Of a DNA stretch of 64,000 bases, positions 34,597-43,094 are shown piece after piece. Each line of letters opens with the position of its first letter. Positions within the stretch are counted from its first letter, which is position 1. The notes below the pieces were generated by a model. It had not been told where the DNA came from, searched no databases, and saw only the letters and a list, made by a program, of their open reading frames with translations. This DNA is from Saccharofermentans sp. (GTDB lineage: Bacteria > Bacillota > Clostridia > Saccharofermentanales > Saccharofermentanaceae), in contig JAIKZM010000099.1 in assembly GCA_024682215.1 (NCBI GenBank), positions 1 through 64,000 of the forward strand. Reading direction: 5' to 3'. Position numbers and translations under genes: made by a program.

Positions 34597-37221
34597 ATGC
34601 AGATACTATCGTGGCTATACCAGCTGATAATCGGACCGATACAGCTCATATTCGGTATTATATTTTCGGTATTAAATAAATATATCCATATTCCCGGAGT
34701 GAACATCATGCTCCTGAGCCTCGTGTTCAGCCTTATCGTTCTGCCGCTGTACATGCGTGCGGACAAGATCCAGGAGGAAGCCAGGGAAGACGAGGAGCGC
34801 TTAGGACCCGTCATCAAGCACATCAAGCAGTACTTCAAGGGCGATGAGCGCTTCATGATACTGCAGACATACTACAGGCAGAACAACTACAGCCCCCTCG
34901 GAGTCTTGAGAAGTACTGTCTCACTGCTTTTGCAGGTTCCGTTCTTCCTCGCGGCATACAGGATGCTCCACGACAACATCTATCTCGCAGGCGCTTCATT
35001 CGGCCCGATCAAGGACCTGGGAAGCCCTGATGCTCTGCTCACAGTCGGTGCGGTAACCATCAACATCCTGCCTTTTGTCATGACCGCGATCAACCTGATC
35101 TCAGCTGCGGTCTATGCAAACAAGATGCCGCTGAAATCGAAGATCCAGCTTCTCGCGATGGCTGCGGTATTCCTCGTGCTGCTCTACAATTCCCCTTCGG
35201 GAATGGTCCTCTACTGGACATGCAACAATCTGTTCTCGCTCGTAAAGAACATCATCAACAGGATCGTTTCCTCAAAGAAGAAGGTTAAGGCTGAAAAGCC
35301 TGCAAAGGAAGGGAAGAGCCTCAAGAACGCTCCCGCTTACAAGGCAGTGTTCATCTTCGCGTGCCTCACATGCGCTGTCTACATGGGCCTGTATCTGCCT
35401 ATGATGACGGTCGCTGCAGCACCTGAAGAATTCGTCAACCTCTACACTTACCAGCACCCCATGTATGACGTTCTGGATTCCGTTGCAAAAGGTTTCGGAC
35501 TCTTCCTTCTCTGGCCGTCGATCTTCTATGCGATGGCATCAAAGGGCGGCAGAAAGATCATGGCTTATGTCATGCCGATGCTCGCTGTTTCGGCTATCCT
35601 TAACTCAAAGCTCTTCAGCAACAACTTCGGAAACATGTCGAAGCACCTTGTTTATAACGGCGATCCCGAATTTACTGTGAAGAACATCCTGATCAGCCTT
35701 GCAGTTACGGCAGCCGGCTGTATTGTGATCTTCCTTGCCGTACGTTTCGGAAGAATGGCCACACCGATGATTTTCTTCTCGGCGGCACTTGTTTTCGCGA
35801 TCCTCGGACTGACCAACATCGGAAAGATCGACGACGGATACAAAAAGTCTGCAAGATCAACCACTTCCAAGGCTGAAATGACCCTTTCCAAGAACGGAAA
35901 GAACGTCGTGGTCATCATGGCGGACAGAGCCGTAGGACCTTTCATCCCGTTCCTTTTCAATGAGAAAAAAGAGCTCAGGACACAGTTTGACGGCTTTACC
36001 TACTATCACAACACGGCTTCTTACAGCGCACATACGAACTCCGCTGCTCCGGGTCTTCTCGGAGGATATGAATATACTCCTACCGAGATGAACAAGCGCG
36101 ACAACAAGCTGATGCCCGAGAAGTTCGATGAAGCTTTGAAGGTCATGCCGCTCATCTTTACGAAGGAAGGCTATGACGCGACTCTCATCAATCCTAAATT
36201 TGCAGGCTATCAGTGGTACCCTGACGTCAGCGTATTTGACGGCATGGAGAACGTTAAGGCATACAGCACGAAGTACTCTTATCTGCCCGAAGAACTTAAG
36301 GAAGGCTACAAGCAGGAGAATACGGAGTGCTTCAGACTGCACCTGTTCTGCTATTCGCTCTTTAAAGCGGCTCCCGTAGCGCTCCAGTCCACGCTCTACG
36401 ATGACGGCAACTACAACGACGTAAGGAATGTTCCGCCTTCAAGGCTCATTGACCAGCACAGGAGCGGAAACTATATAGCCAAGGGTCATGAGCAGCCTTT
36501 CATCTGGGATTACTACACGATGAAGGCGATCAACTCGTTCACCAATGTTGAAGACAACGATAAGAATCACTTTATCTATTTCGGAACCGACATGACTCAT
36601 GACACACAGCTCCTTTCAGAGCCTTCTTATGAGCCTGCCGATACCGTCAACAACACAAAGTATGCCAAGTCACCCAAGGGCCAGTCCAGGTTCCTTAACA
36701 AGGGCCAGATGGCATGGGTCAAGGACTCGATGGATTTCAGGCATTACCAGTGTGACATGGCTGCACTCCTCGGCATCGGCAGATGGCTTGATTACCTGAA
36801 AGAGCAGGGAGTCTATGACAACACGAGGATCATCATCGTTTCAGACCACGGATTCCACCTTGAGAACTTCCCTGAAATGATGGAACAGAACCTCGGAAGA
36901 AACCTCGACGGCGAGTCATATGCTCCGCTTCTCATGGTCAAGGATTTTAACAGCCGCGGAAGCCTTGTGACGAACAATGATTTCATGACGAATGCCGATA
37001 CTCCTTATCTTGCGACAAAGGACATCATCAGCAACCCCGTCAATCCTTATACCGGCAATCCCATAACCGATCAGGGCAAGAAGGACGGTGTCATGATCTA
37101 CCGTTCCGACCACTGGAACCCCAAGAACAACATGGGTTACACCTATTCAGAGGGCGACTGGTTCTTCGTAAACAACGACATCTGGAAGATCGAAAACTGG
37201 AAATATCTGGGCACCCGCTGA
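34597..37221 (+). CDS. YidC/Oxa1-like domain fused to LtaS-like phosphotransferase, copy 3
   Basis: The 874-residue paralogue starts 21 bases after copy 2 with AAGGAG at 34577-34582, and is probably on the same transcript. Its YidC-like core ('SPLGVLRSTVSLLLQVPFFLAAYRML') is nearly the same as in copy 2. The extracellular domain keeps 'IMADRAVGP', 'SAHTNSAA', 'DMTHDTQLL' and 'VSDHGFH'. Differences cluster in loops around the likely active site, for example SAHTN where copies 1 and 2 have GTHTN. Different substrates or polymer positions are therefore possible. It ends 'DIWKIENWKYLG'. Confidence 0.85.
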   Translation: MQILSWLYQLIIGPIQLIFGIIFSVLNKYIHIPGVNIMLLSLVFSLIVLPLYMRADKIQEEAREDEERLGPVIKHIKQYFKGDERFMILQTYYRQNNYSPLGVLRSTVSLLLQVPFFLAAYRMLHDNIYLAGASFGPIKDLGSPDALLTVGAVTINILPFVMTAINLISAAVYANKMPLKSKIQLLAMAAVFLVLLYNSPSGMVLYWTCNNLFSLVKNIINRIVSSKKKVKAEKPAKEGKSLKNAPAYKAVFIFACLTCAVYMGLYLPMMTVAAAPEEFVNLYTYQHPMYDVLDSVAKGFGLFLLWPSIFYAMASKGGRKIMAYVMPMLAVSAILNSKLFSNNFGNMSKHLVYNGDPEFTVKNILISLAVTAAGCIVIFLAVRFGRMATPMIFFSAALVFAILGLTNIGKIDDGYKKSARSTTSKAEMTLSKNGKNVVVIMADRAVGPFIPFLFNEKKELRTQFDGFTYYHNTASYSAHTNSAAPGLLGGYEYTPTEMNKRDNKLMPEKFDEALKVMPLIFTKEGYDATLINPKFAGYQWYPDVSVFDGMENVKAYSTKYSYLPEELKEGYKQENTECFRLHLFCYSLFKAAPVALQSTLYDDGNYNDVRNVPPSRLIDQHRSGNYIAKGHEQPFIWDYYTMKAINSFTNVEDNDKNHFIYFGTDMTHDTQLLSEPSYEPADTVNNTKYAKSPKGQSRFLNKGQMAWVKDSMDFRHYQCDMAALLGIGRWLDYLKEQGVYDNTRIIIVSDHGFHLENFPEMMEQNLGRNLDGESYAPLLMVKDFNSRGSLVTNNDFMTNADTPYLATKDIISNPVNPYTGNPITDQGKKDGVMIYRSDHWNPKNNMGYTYSEGDWFFVNNDIWKIENWKYLGTR

Positions 37222-37271
37222 GTTTTTTCGGCAAATTGACCGCGAATTTTCTTTAATATATATATTATAAT

Positions 37272-37338
37272 TTGCTTTATATAGCAGAGAGTAATAGAAT
37301 TAAACGGTTAATTCCTAGGGAGAAAGCTTAAGAGCGGC
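37272..37338 (+). promoter_or_regulatory. Internal promoter and leader upstream of copy 4
   Basis: TTGCTT (37272-37277), a 17-bp spacer and TAGAAT (37295-37300) are followed by TTAAACGGTTAATTCC and AGGGAGA, closely matching the region before copy 2. The conserved part extends to the GCGGCATG start region. Confidence 0.7.
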
Positions 37339-39939
37339 ATGCAATTCTTTTCGGAGCTTTACGCGCTGATAATCGGACCGATAGAACTGGTATTCGAGAT
37401 CATATTCTCGGTGCTTAACAAGCACATCCATATTTCCGGTGTAAACATCATGCTCCTGAGCCTTGTGTTCAGCCTTATCGTCCTGCCTCTTTATATGCGC
37501 GCGGATAAGATACAGGAAGAAGCAAGGGACGCTGAAGAGCGTTTAGGCCCCGTCATCAAGCACATCAAGCAGTACTTCAAGGGCGACGAGCGCTTCATGA
37601 TCCTGCAGACTTACTACAGGCAGAACGATTACAGCCCGCTTTCCGTACTCAAGAGCTCCGTCTCACTGATGCTTCAGATCCCGTTCTTTCTTGCCGCATA
37701 CAGGATGCTCCACGATAACATGTATCTCGTCGGCTCATCATTCGGCCCCATCAAGGATCTGGGAAGCCCCGATGCTCTCATCGCTGCAGGCTCCGTAACG
37801 ATCAACGTTCTCCCGTTCGTAATGACTGCGGTTAACCTTCTTTCAGCAGCCGTCTATGCAAATAAGATGCCTTTCAAGTCAAAGGTCCAGCTCTTCATCA
37901 TGGCTGCTCTCTTCCTTGTACTGCTCTACAATTCCCCTGCGGGAATGGTCCTTTACTGGACATGCAACAACCTGTTCTCACTCGTAAAGAACATCGTGAT
38001 GAAGATCGTCTCCGGCAAAAAGAAGCCCGCTTCCGTATCAGAGAAGCCCAAGAAGGCTCCCAAGGATTCCAAGGGCTACAAGGGACTCTTCATCTTCTCA
38101 TGCATCGCATGCGCCGCGCTTACGGGAATCTACCTTCCGATGTCAGTCCTCTCCGCTTCACCCGAAGAGTTCGTCGATATGCAGACTCTGGCACACCCCA
38201 TGGTCTATGTACTCCGTTCCATTGTCATGGCAACGGGTCTTTTCGTTATCTGGCCTTCAGTCTTCCGCGCGATGTCTTCGCAGAAGGGCAGGAAGGTCAT
38301 TTCTTTTGTAATGTTTGCTCTTGCTGCAGGAATCGTTGTCAACAGCCACCTCTTCAGCAACGGCTACGGAATGATGTCGAACGTTCTTGTTTATGACGTC
38401 TTCCCGGTATTCGATACCAAGACAAAGCTCCTGAGCCTTGCAGCCACAATAGGTGCTGCTGCAGTCGCAGTGGTCATCGCGAAGTTCGGCAGGAACATTG
38501 CGACAGTCATAGCGCTTTCGATGGCTCTCGTTTTCGCAGGACTCGGAATATCCAAGACGGGCGCGATCAACCGCGGTTACATCGATGCAAGGAAGGCCGT
38601 TACCGACAACGATCCTGAGTTCACTCTTTCAAAGAACGGTAAGAACGTAGTCGTTCTCATGCTCGACCGTGCCCTGGGCCCCATGATCCCTTACCTCTTC
38701 AACGAGAACAAGTCACTCGGAAAGTCCTTCGACGGATTTACCTACTATCACAACACCATGTCCTATGGTGCATATACGAATTTCGCAACCCCGGCACTGT
38801 ACGGCGGATACGAATACACTCCCGAGAGGGTCAACGAGCGTTCGTCCGAGCGTCTTGTGGACAAGCAGAACGAGGCACTCAAGGTAATGCCCGTCATGTT
38901 CTCCAAGGCAGGCTTCAACGCAACGATCGTCAATCCTTCCTACGCAGGCTACAAGTGGAATTCAGACCTTACCGTATTTGACGGACTCGAGAGAGTAAGC
39001 GCATACAATACGCTCTTCCGTTACGTTCCGGTCAATTACGGCGAGTCATACCAGACAACGGTAAGACGCAATCTTTTCTGCTATTCGCTCTACAAGGGCG
39101 CGCCTGTAGCTCTTCAGCCTTATCTGTATGACAACGGCACATATAACGAGACTTCCGTGACCGACTGGTCGACCGCACCCCAGGTGCAGCGCGGAAGCAC
39201 CATCGCAAGCGGCCACAACAAAGAGTTCGAGGCCGAGTACTGGGCAGTCAACTCACTCGACAAGATGACGAAGATCGATGAGGGAAGCAGCAACAATTAC
39301 CTGTTCTTCAATTCGCGCGTTGCCCACGAGGAGCAGCTCCTCCAGGAGCCCGAGTACGCGCCTGCCGATCATGTAAACAACACAAAGTATGATCAGGAGA
39401 ACAAGAGCAGGTTCAAGGTCAACGGCAAGATGATGCTCATGATCGACAGCGTCGACTACCAGCATTATCAGGTAAATATGGCTGGTCTCATGGCAGTTGC
39501 GAAATGGCTTGATTATCTTAAGGCAAATGACTGTTATGATAACACCAGGATCATAATCGTTTCGGATCACGGCTTCGGCCTTTCAAACTTCTCCGATCTC
39601 CTGATCACGGGCGCGCACCAGATCGATGCGGAATGGTTTACGCCCCTGCTCATGGTAAAGGATTTCGGAAGCCGCGGTGAGCTCAGCCAGTCCGAAGAGT
39701 TCATGACGAATGCCGATACTCCGTATCTCGCATCACAGGGAGTGATCGAGAACCCCGTAAATCCTTTCACGGGAAAGGCGATCACGAACGATGCAAAGAA
39801 CGGCGAACAGAAGATCATTTACTCCGGCGAGTGGGGCGTAGATAAGAACAACGGAAATACCTTTAAGCCGGGACAGTGGTATTCCGTAAAAGAAAACATC
39901 TGGAAAAAAGGAAACTGGAAATATCTGGGAGGTTATTGA
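37339..39939 (+). CDS. YidC/Oxa1-like domain fused to LtaS-like phosphotransferase, copy 4
   Basis: The 866-residue paralogue has a YidC-like half very close to copies 2 and 3 but the most divergent extracellular half. The nucleophile region is 'GAYTNFATPALYGGYEY' (Tyr in place of His before the likely Thr) and the His motif is 'SRVAHEEQLL', while 'LMLDRALGP' and 'VSDHGFG' are kept. This mix of conserved metal ligands with changed neighbours suggests another acceptor or donor. The TGA overlaps the ATG of the PEP mutase fusion gene by one base, which ties this copy most closely to the phosphonate genes. Confidence 0.85.
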   Translation: MQFFSELYALIIGPIELVFEIIFSVLNKHIHISGVNIMLLSLVFSLIVLPLYMRADKIQEEARDAEERLGPVIKHIKQYFKGDERFMILQTYYRQNDYSPLSVLKSSVSLMLQIPFFLAAYRMLHDNMYLVGSSFGPIKDLGSPDALIAAGSVTINVLPFVMTAVNLLSAAVYANKMPFKSKVQLFIMAALFLVLLYNSPAGMVLYWTCNNLFSLVKNIVMKIVSGKKKPASVSEKPKKAPKDSKGYKGLFIFSCIACAALTGIYLPMSVLSASPEEFVDMQTLAHPMVYVLRSIVMATGLFVIWPSVFRAMSSQKGRKVISFVMFALAAGIVVNSHLFSNGYGMMSNVLVYDVFPVFDTKTKLLSLAATIGAAAVAVVIAKFGRNIATVIALSMALVFAGLGISKTGAINRGYIDARKAVTDNDPEFTLSKNGKNVVVLMLDRALGPMIPYLFNENKSLGKSFDGFTYYHNTMSYGAYTNFATPALYGGYEYTPERVNERSSERLVDKQNEALKVMPVMFSKAGFNATIVNPSYAGYKWNSDLTVFDGLERVSAYNTLFRYVPVNYGESYQTTVRRNLFCYSLYKGAPVALQPYLYDNGTYNETSVTDWSTAPQVQRGSTIASGHNKEFEAEYWAVNSLDKMTKIDEGSSNNYLFFNSRVAHEEQLLQEPEYAPADHVNNTKYDQENKSRFKVNGKMMLMIDSVDYQHYQVNMAGLMAVAKWLDYLKANDCYDNTRIIIVSDHGFGLSNFSDLLITGAHQIDAEWFTPLLMVKDFGSRGELSQSEEFMTNADTPYLASQGVIENPVNPFTGKAITNDAKNGEQKIIYSGEWGVDKNNGNTFKPGQWYSVKENIWKKGNWKYLGGY

Positions 39940-41951
39940 TGAAAGCATTAATTCTTAATTCAGGACTCGGAAAGAGAATGGGAACCCTTACGAGTGAGCA
40001 CCCCAAGTGCATGACGGAGCTTTCCGTCGGCGAGACCATCGTGAGCCGCCAGTTAAAGCAGCTCGCTGAAGTCGGCATCACGGATGTCGTAATGACTACC
40101 GGACCTTTCGTCGACATTCTCGAAGGCTACATCAAGTCGCTGAATCTTGATCTCGACATCAAGTTCGTAAACAATCCCATCTATGACAAGACGAATTACA
40201 TCTATTCGATCTATATGGCAAGAGAGCTCCTCAAGGGTGATGACCTCATCCTGATGCACGGCGACCTTGTTTTCGAGAATGCTGTTCTTGACGGCATCCT
40301 CGCTCAGCAGTCAGCAATGGCTGTATCTTCGACCATCCCGCTTCCCGAGAAGGACTTCAAGGCAGTCATCAAGGACGGTGAGATCAAGAAGGTCGGCATC
40401 GAGTTCTTCGATGATGCTCTCGCTGCACAGCCCCTCTACAGGTTCACAAAGGAAGACTGGGAGACATGGCTCGATTCCATCGTCAAGTTCTGCGAAGAGG
40501 GCACGACAGGCTGCTACGCAGAGAATGCCCTCAATGTCGTAACAGACAATACGCACATCATTCCTTATGACGTTAAGGACGGTCTCTGCGGCGAGGTTGA
40601 CAACCCTGAGGATCTCGCAGTCATGAGCGCAAGACTTGAAGAGGTCAAGTCCAGGAAGGTATATGTCTGCTTCTCAACCGACATCCTTCACTCAGGCCAC
40701 CTCAACATCCTCAGAAGGGCAGCAAGGCTCGGACATCTCATCGTAGGTGTCATGAGCGATGAGGCTGTCGCTTCCTACAAGAGATTCCCGCTCGTTCCCT
40801 GTGAGGAGCGCAAGGCAATGTTCAAGTCCATCAAGAACGTATGGAAAGTTGTTGAGCAGGATACTCTGAGCTACAAAGACGTTATCGAAAAGTATCACCC
40901 CGACATCATCGTTCACGGCGACAACTGGAAGGAAGGCTTCCAGAAGCCGATCAGGGACGAGGTCATAGAGCTCCTCGGAGCATACGGCGGACAGCTCGTT
41001 GAGTTCCCTTATTCGTCAGATCCCAAGTACAAGGAAGTTGACGCAAGGAGCAGACTTGAGCTCTCACTCCCTGACAACAGAAGAGGAAGGCTCAGAAAGC
41101 TTATCGCAATGAAGGGCCTCGTTACCATGATGGAAGCTCATGACGGTATCTCCGGACTCATCGTTGAGAACACCGTTGTTCACGATGACACAGGTGCTTC
41201 CTACCAGTTCGACGGCATGTGGGTATCTTCACTCTGCGACTCCACTGCAAAGGGCAAGCCCGACATCGAGCTCGTTGACATGACATCAAGATTCAGAACT
41301 ATCGACGATATCACGGAAGTCACCACAAAGCCGATCATCTTCGACGGCGATACCGGCGGACTTACCGAGCACTTCGTCTACACAGTCCGTTCACTTGAGA
41401 AGCTCGGCGTATCCGCTGTCATCATCGAGGACAAGAAGGGCTTAAAGAAGAACTCACTTTTCGGTACCGAGGTCAAGCAGACGCAGGCTACGATCGAAGA
41501 GATGAGCGAGAAGATCGCAGCAGGCAAGAGAGCACAGAAGTCAGCAGACTTCATGATCATCGCGCGTATCGAGTCCCTCATCCTCGAGCAGGGAATGGAG
41601 GACGCTCTTACCAGAGCATTCGCTTTCGTCAAGGCAGGCGCTGACGGCATCATGATCCACTCACGCCGCACAGAACCTGATGAGATCATCGAGTTCATCA
41701 ACAAATTCAGGGAGCAGGATAAGATCACTCCGATCGTCATCGTTCCCACTTCATTCCACTCCGTCAAGGAAGAGGAATGGAAGAAGATCGGCGTTAACGT
41801 TGTCATCTACGCAAACCAGCTCATGAGAGCAGAGGTTCCCGCAATGCAGCAGACAGCCGAGGAGATCTTAAAGAACCACAGAGCCCAGGAAGCAGACGAG
41901 CACCTCATGGGCTTCAAGCAGATCATCAGACTGATCCCTGATGAGATCTAA
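39939..41951 (+). CDS. pepM: Triple fusion: LicC-like nucleotidyltransferase, HxGH cytidylyltransferase, PEP mutase
   Basis: PEP mutase makes phosphonopyruvate, the first C-P bond of nearly all natural phosphonates. The C-terminal domain (about 385-670) has the diagnostic EDK-x5-NS motif as 'EDKKGLKKNS' (497-506). The middle domain (about 235-370) is a cytidylyltransferase with 'HSGH' at 251-254. The N-terminal domain (1-230) is a second, structurally unrelated nucleotidyltransferase ('LNSGLGKRMGTLTSEHPKCM'). A cytidylyltransferase-PEP mutase pair is known; the third domain is unusual. The start is 39939 with GGGAGG upstream; the ORF track began 63 bases too early. Its product pairs with the decarboxylase and reductase that follow. 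Confidence 0.9.
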   Translation: MKALILNSGLGKRMGTLTSEHPKCMTELSVGETIVSRQLKQLAEVGITDVVMTTGPFVDILEGYIKSLNLDLDIKFVNNPIYDKTNYIYSIYMARELLKGDDLILMHGDLVFENAVLDGILAQQSAMAVSSTIPLPEKDFKAVIKDGEIKKVGIEFFDDALAAQPLYRFTKEDWETWLDSIVKFCEEGTTGCYAENALNVVTDNTHIIPYDVKDGLCGEVDNPEDLAVMSARLEEVKSRKVYVCFSTDILHSGHLNILRRAARLGHLIVGVMSDEAVASYKRFPLVPCEERKAMFKSIKNVWKVVEQDTLSYKDVIEKYHPDIIVHGDNWKEGFQKPIRDEVIELLGAYGGQLVEFPYSSDPKYKEVDARSRLELSLPDNRRGRLRKLIAMKGLVTMMEAHDGISGLIVENTVVHDDTGASYQFDGMWVSSLCDSTAKGKPDIELVDMTSRFRTIDDITEVTTKPIIFDGDTGGLTEHFVYTVRSLEKLGVSAVIIEDKKGLKKNSLFGTEVKQTQATIEEMSEKIAAGKRAQKSADFMIIARIESLILEQGMEDALTRAFAFVKAGADGIMIHSRRTEPDEIIEFINKFREQDKITPIVIVPTSFHSVKEEEWKKIGVNVVIYANQLMRAEVPAMQQTAEEILKNHRAQEADEHLMGFKQIIRLIPDEI

Positions 41952-41961
41952 AGGAATACAA

Positions 41962-43071
41962 ATGGAACAGTTAGTATTAAGCAGTGAAAACGGTTACGCC
42001 GAGCTGAACGGATATCTTGCAGACAACAACATCTGCAATATCTTCCTTGTCTGCGACAGCGCTTTCGGATTCCTCAAGATCAAGGATTACTTTGACGGAC
42101 TTGAGGAAGACGGAATAGAGATCACGAGGTTCGACGATTTCCAGCCGAACCCGCTCTACGAGTCAGTCGTTGAAGGCGTAAGGCTCTTTAATGAATCCGG
42201 CGCGAAGATCATCATCGCTGTCGGCGGGGGCTCTGCAATGGATGTTGCAAAGTGCATCAAGCTCTACAGCAACATGGATCCCTCAAAGAACTACCTTGAG
42301 CAGGAGATCGTCCCCAACGATGTCGTTCTTCTCGCGGTCCCCACGACTGCGGGAACGGGCTCTGAGGCGACGAGATATGCGGTAATCTATTACGGTGGAA
42401 AGAAGCAGAGCGTTGCGGACTATTCGATAATCCCTTCAGTGGTCCTTTTCGATGAGTCGGCTCTCGAGACGCTTCCTCTGTATCAGAAGAAGGCAACGGT
42501 CCTCGATGCTTTCTGCCATGCGATTGAATCCTACTGGTCAGTCAACAGCAACGATGAGAGCAAGGAATATTCAAGGAAGGCCGTCAGCGGCATCCTTACA
42601 AACCTTGACGCTTATCTTGCGAACGATAAGGATGCGAACCGCGCCATGATGACCGCCGCACACTACGCAGGCAAGGCCATCAACATCACGCAGACGACCG
42701 CAGGCCACGCGATGTGCTACAAGCTCACGAGCCTCTACGGCGTAGCTCACGGACATGCCGCGGCACTCGTTGATACGAAGCTTTTCCCTTACATGGTCTC
42801 CCATACGGAGGGCTGCGTTGATCCGAGAGGCGGGGATTATCTGAAGAAGACATTCGGCGAGATCGCTTCAATGCTCGGATGCGCCACTGTTGACGAGGCA
42901 TGCGCAAAGCTCCAGAAGATCTTTGATTCACTCGAACTCAAAGTGCCTGAGGCAAAGGAAGAGGATTATGCCGAACTCAAGACTTCGGTAAATCCCGTAA
43001 GACTTAAGAACAACCCGGTAAAGCTGACCGAAGATGCGATCGAGTCTCTCTACCGTGAAATACTGAAATAA
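41962..43071 (+). CDS. Iron-containing alcohol dehydrogenase, likely phosphonoacetaldehyde reductase
   Basis: The family III alcohol dehydrogenase features are present: 'VGGGSAMDVAK' for the nucleotide, and metal ligands in 'LDAFCHAIESYW' and 'GVAHGHAAAL'. Related enzymes in phosphonate clusters (PhpC/FomC type) reduce phosphonoacetaldehyde to 2-hydroxyethylphosphonate. Its place between PEP mutase and phosphonopyruvate decarboxylase makes this the best call. The ORF track starts at 41941 inside the previous gene; the ATG at 41962 has AAAGGAA six bases upstream and gives 369 residues. Confidence 0.85.
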   Translation: MEQLVLSSENGYAELNGYLADNNICNIFLVCDSAFGFLKIKDYFDGLEEDGIEITRFDDFQPNPLYESVVEGVRLFNESGAKIIIAVGGGSAMDVAKCIKLYSNMDPSKNYLEQEIVPNDVVLLAVPTTAGTGSEATRYAVIYYGGKKQSVADYSIIPSVVLFDESALETLPLYQKKATVLDAFCHAIESYWSVNSNDESKEYSRKAVSGILTNLDAYLANDKDANRAMMTAAHYAGKAINITQTTAGHAMCYKLTSLYGVAHGHAAALVDTKLFPYMVSHTEGCVDPRGGDYLKKTFGEIASMLGCATVDEACAKLQKIFDSLELKVPEAKEEDYAELKTSVNPVRLKNNPVKLTEDAIESLYREILK

Positions 43072-43094
43072 AACAAGGCAAAGGATGACGAATT

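Noticed and set aside
27423-39939. The fusion proteins as true membrane-protein insertases
   Set aside because: The groove arginine is missing in all four copies and each is fused to an outside transferase domain, so I do not call them YidC.
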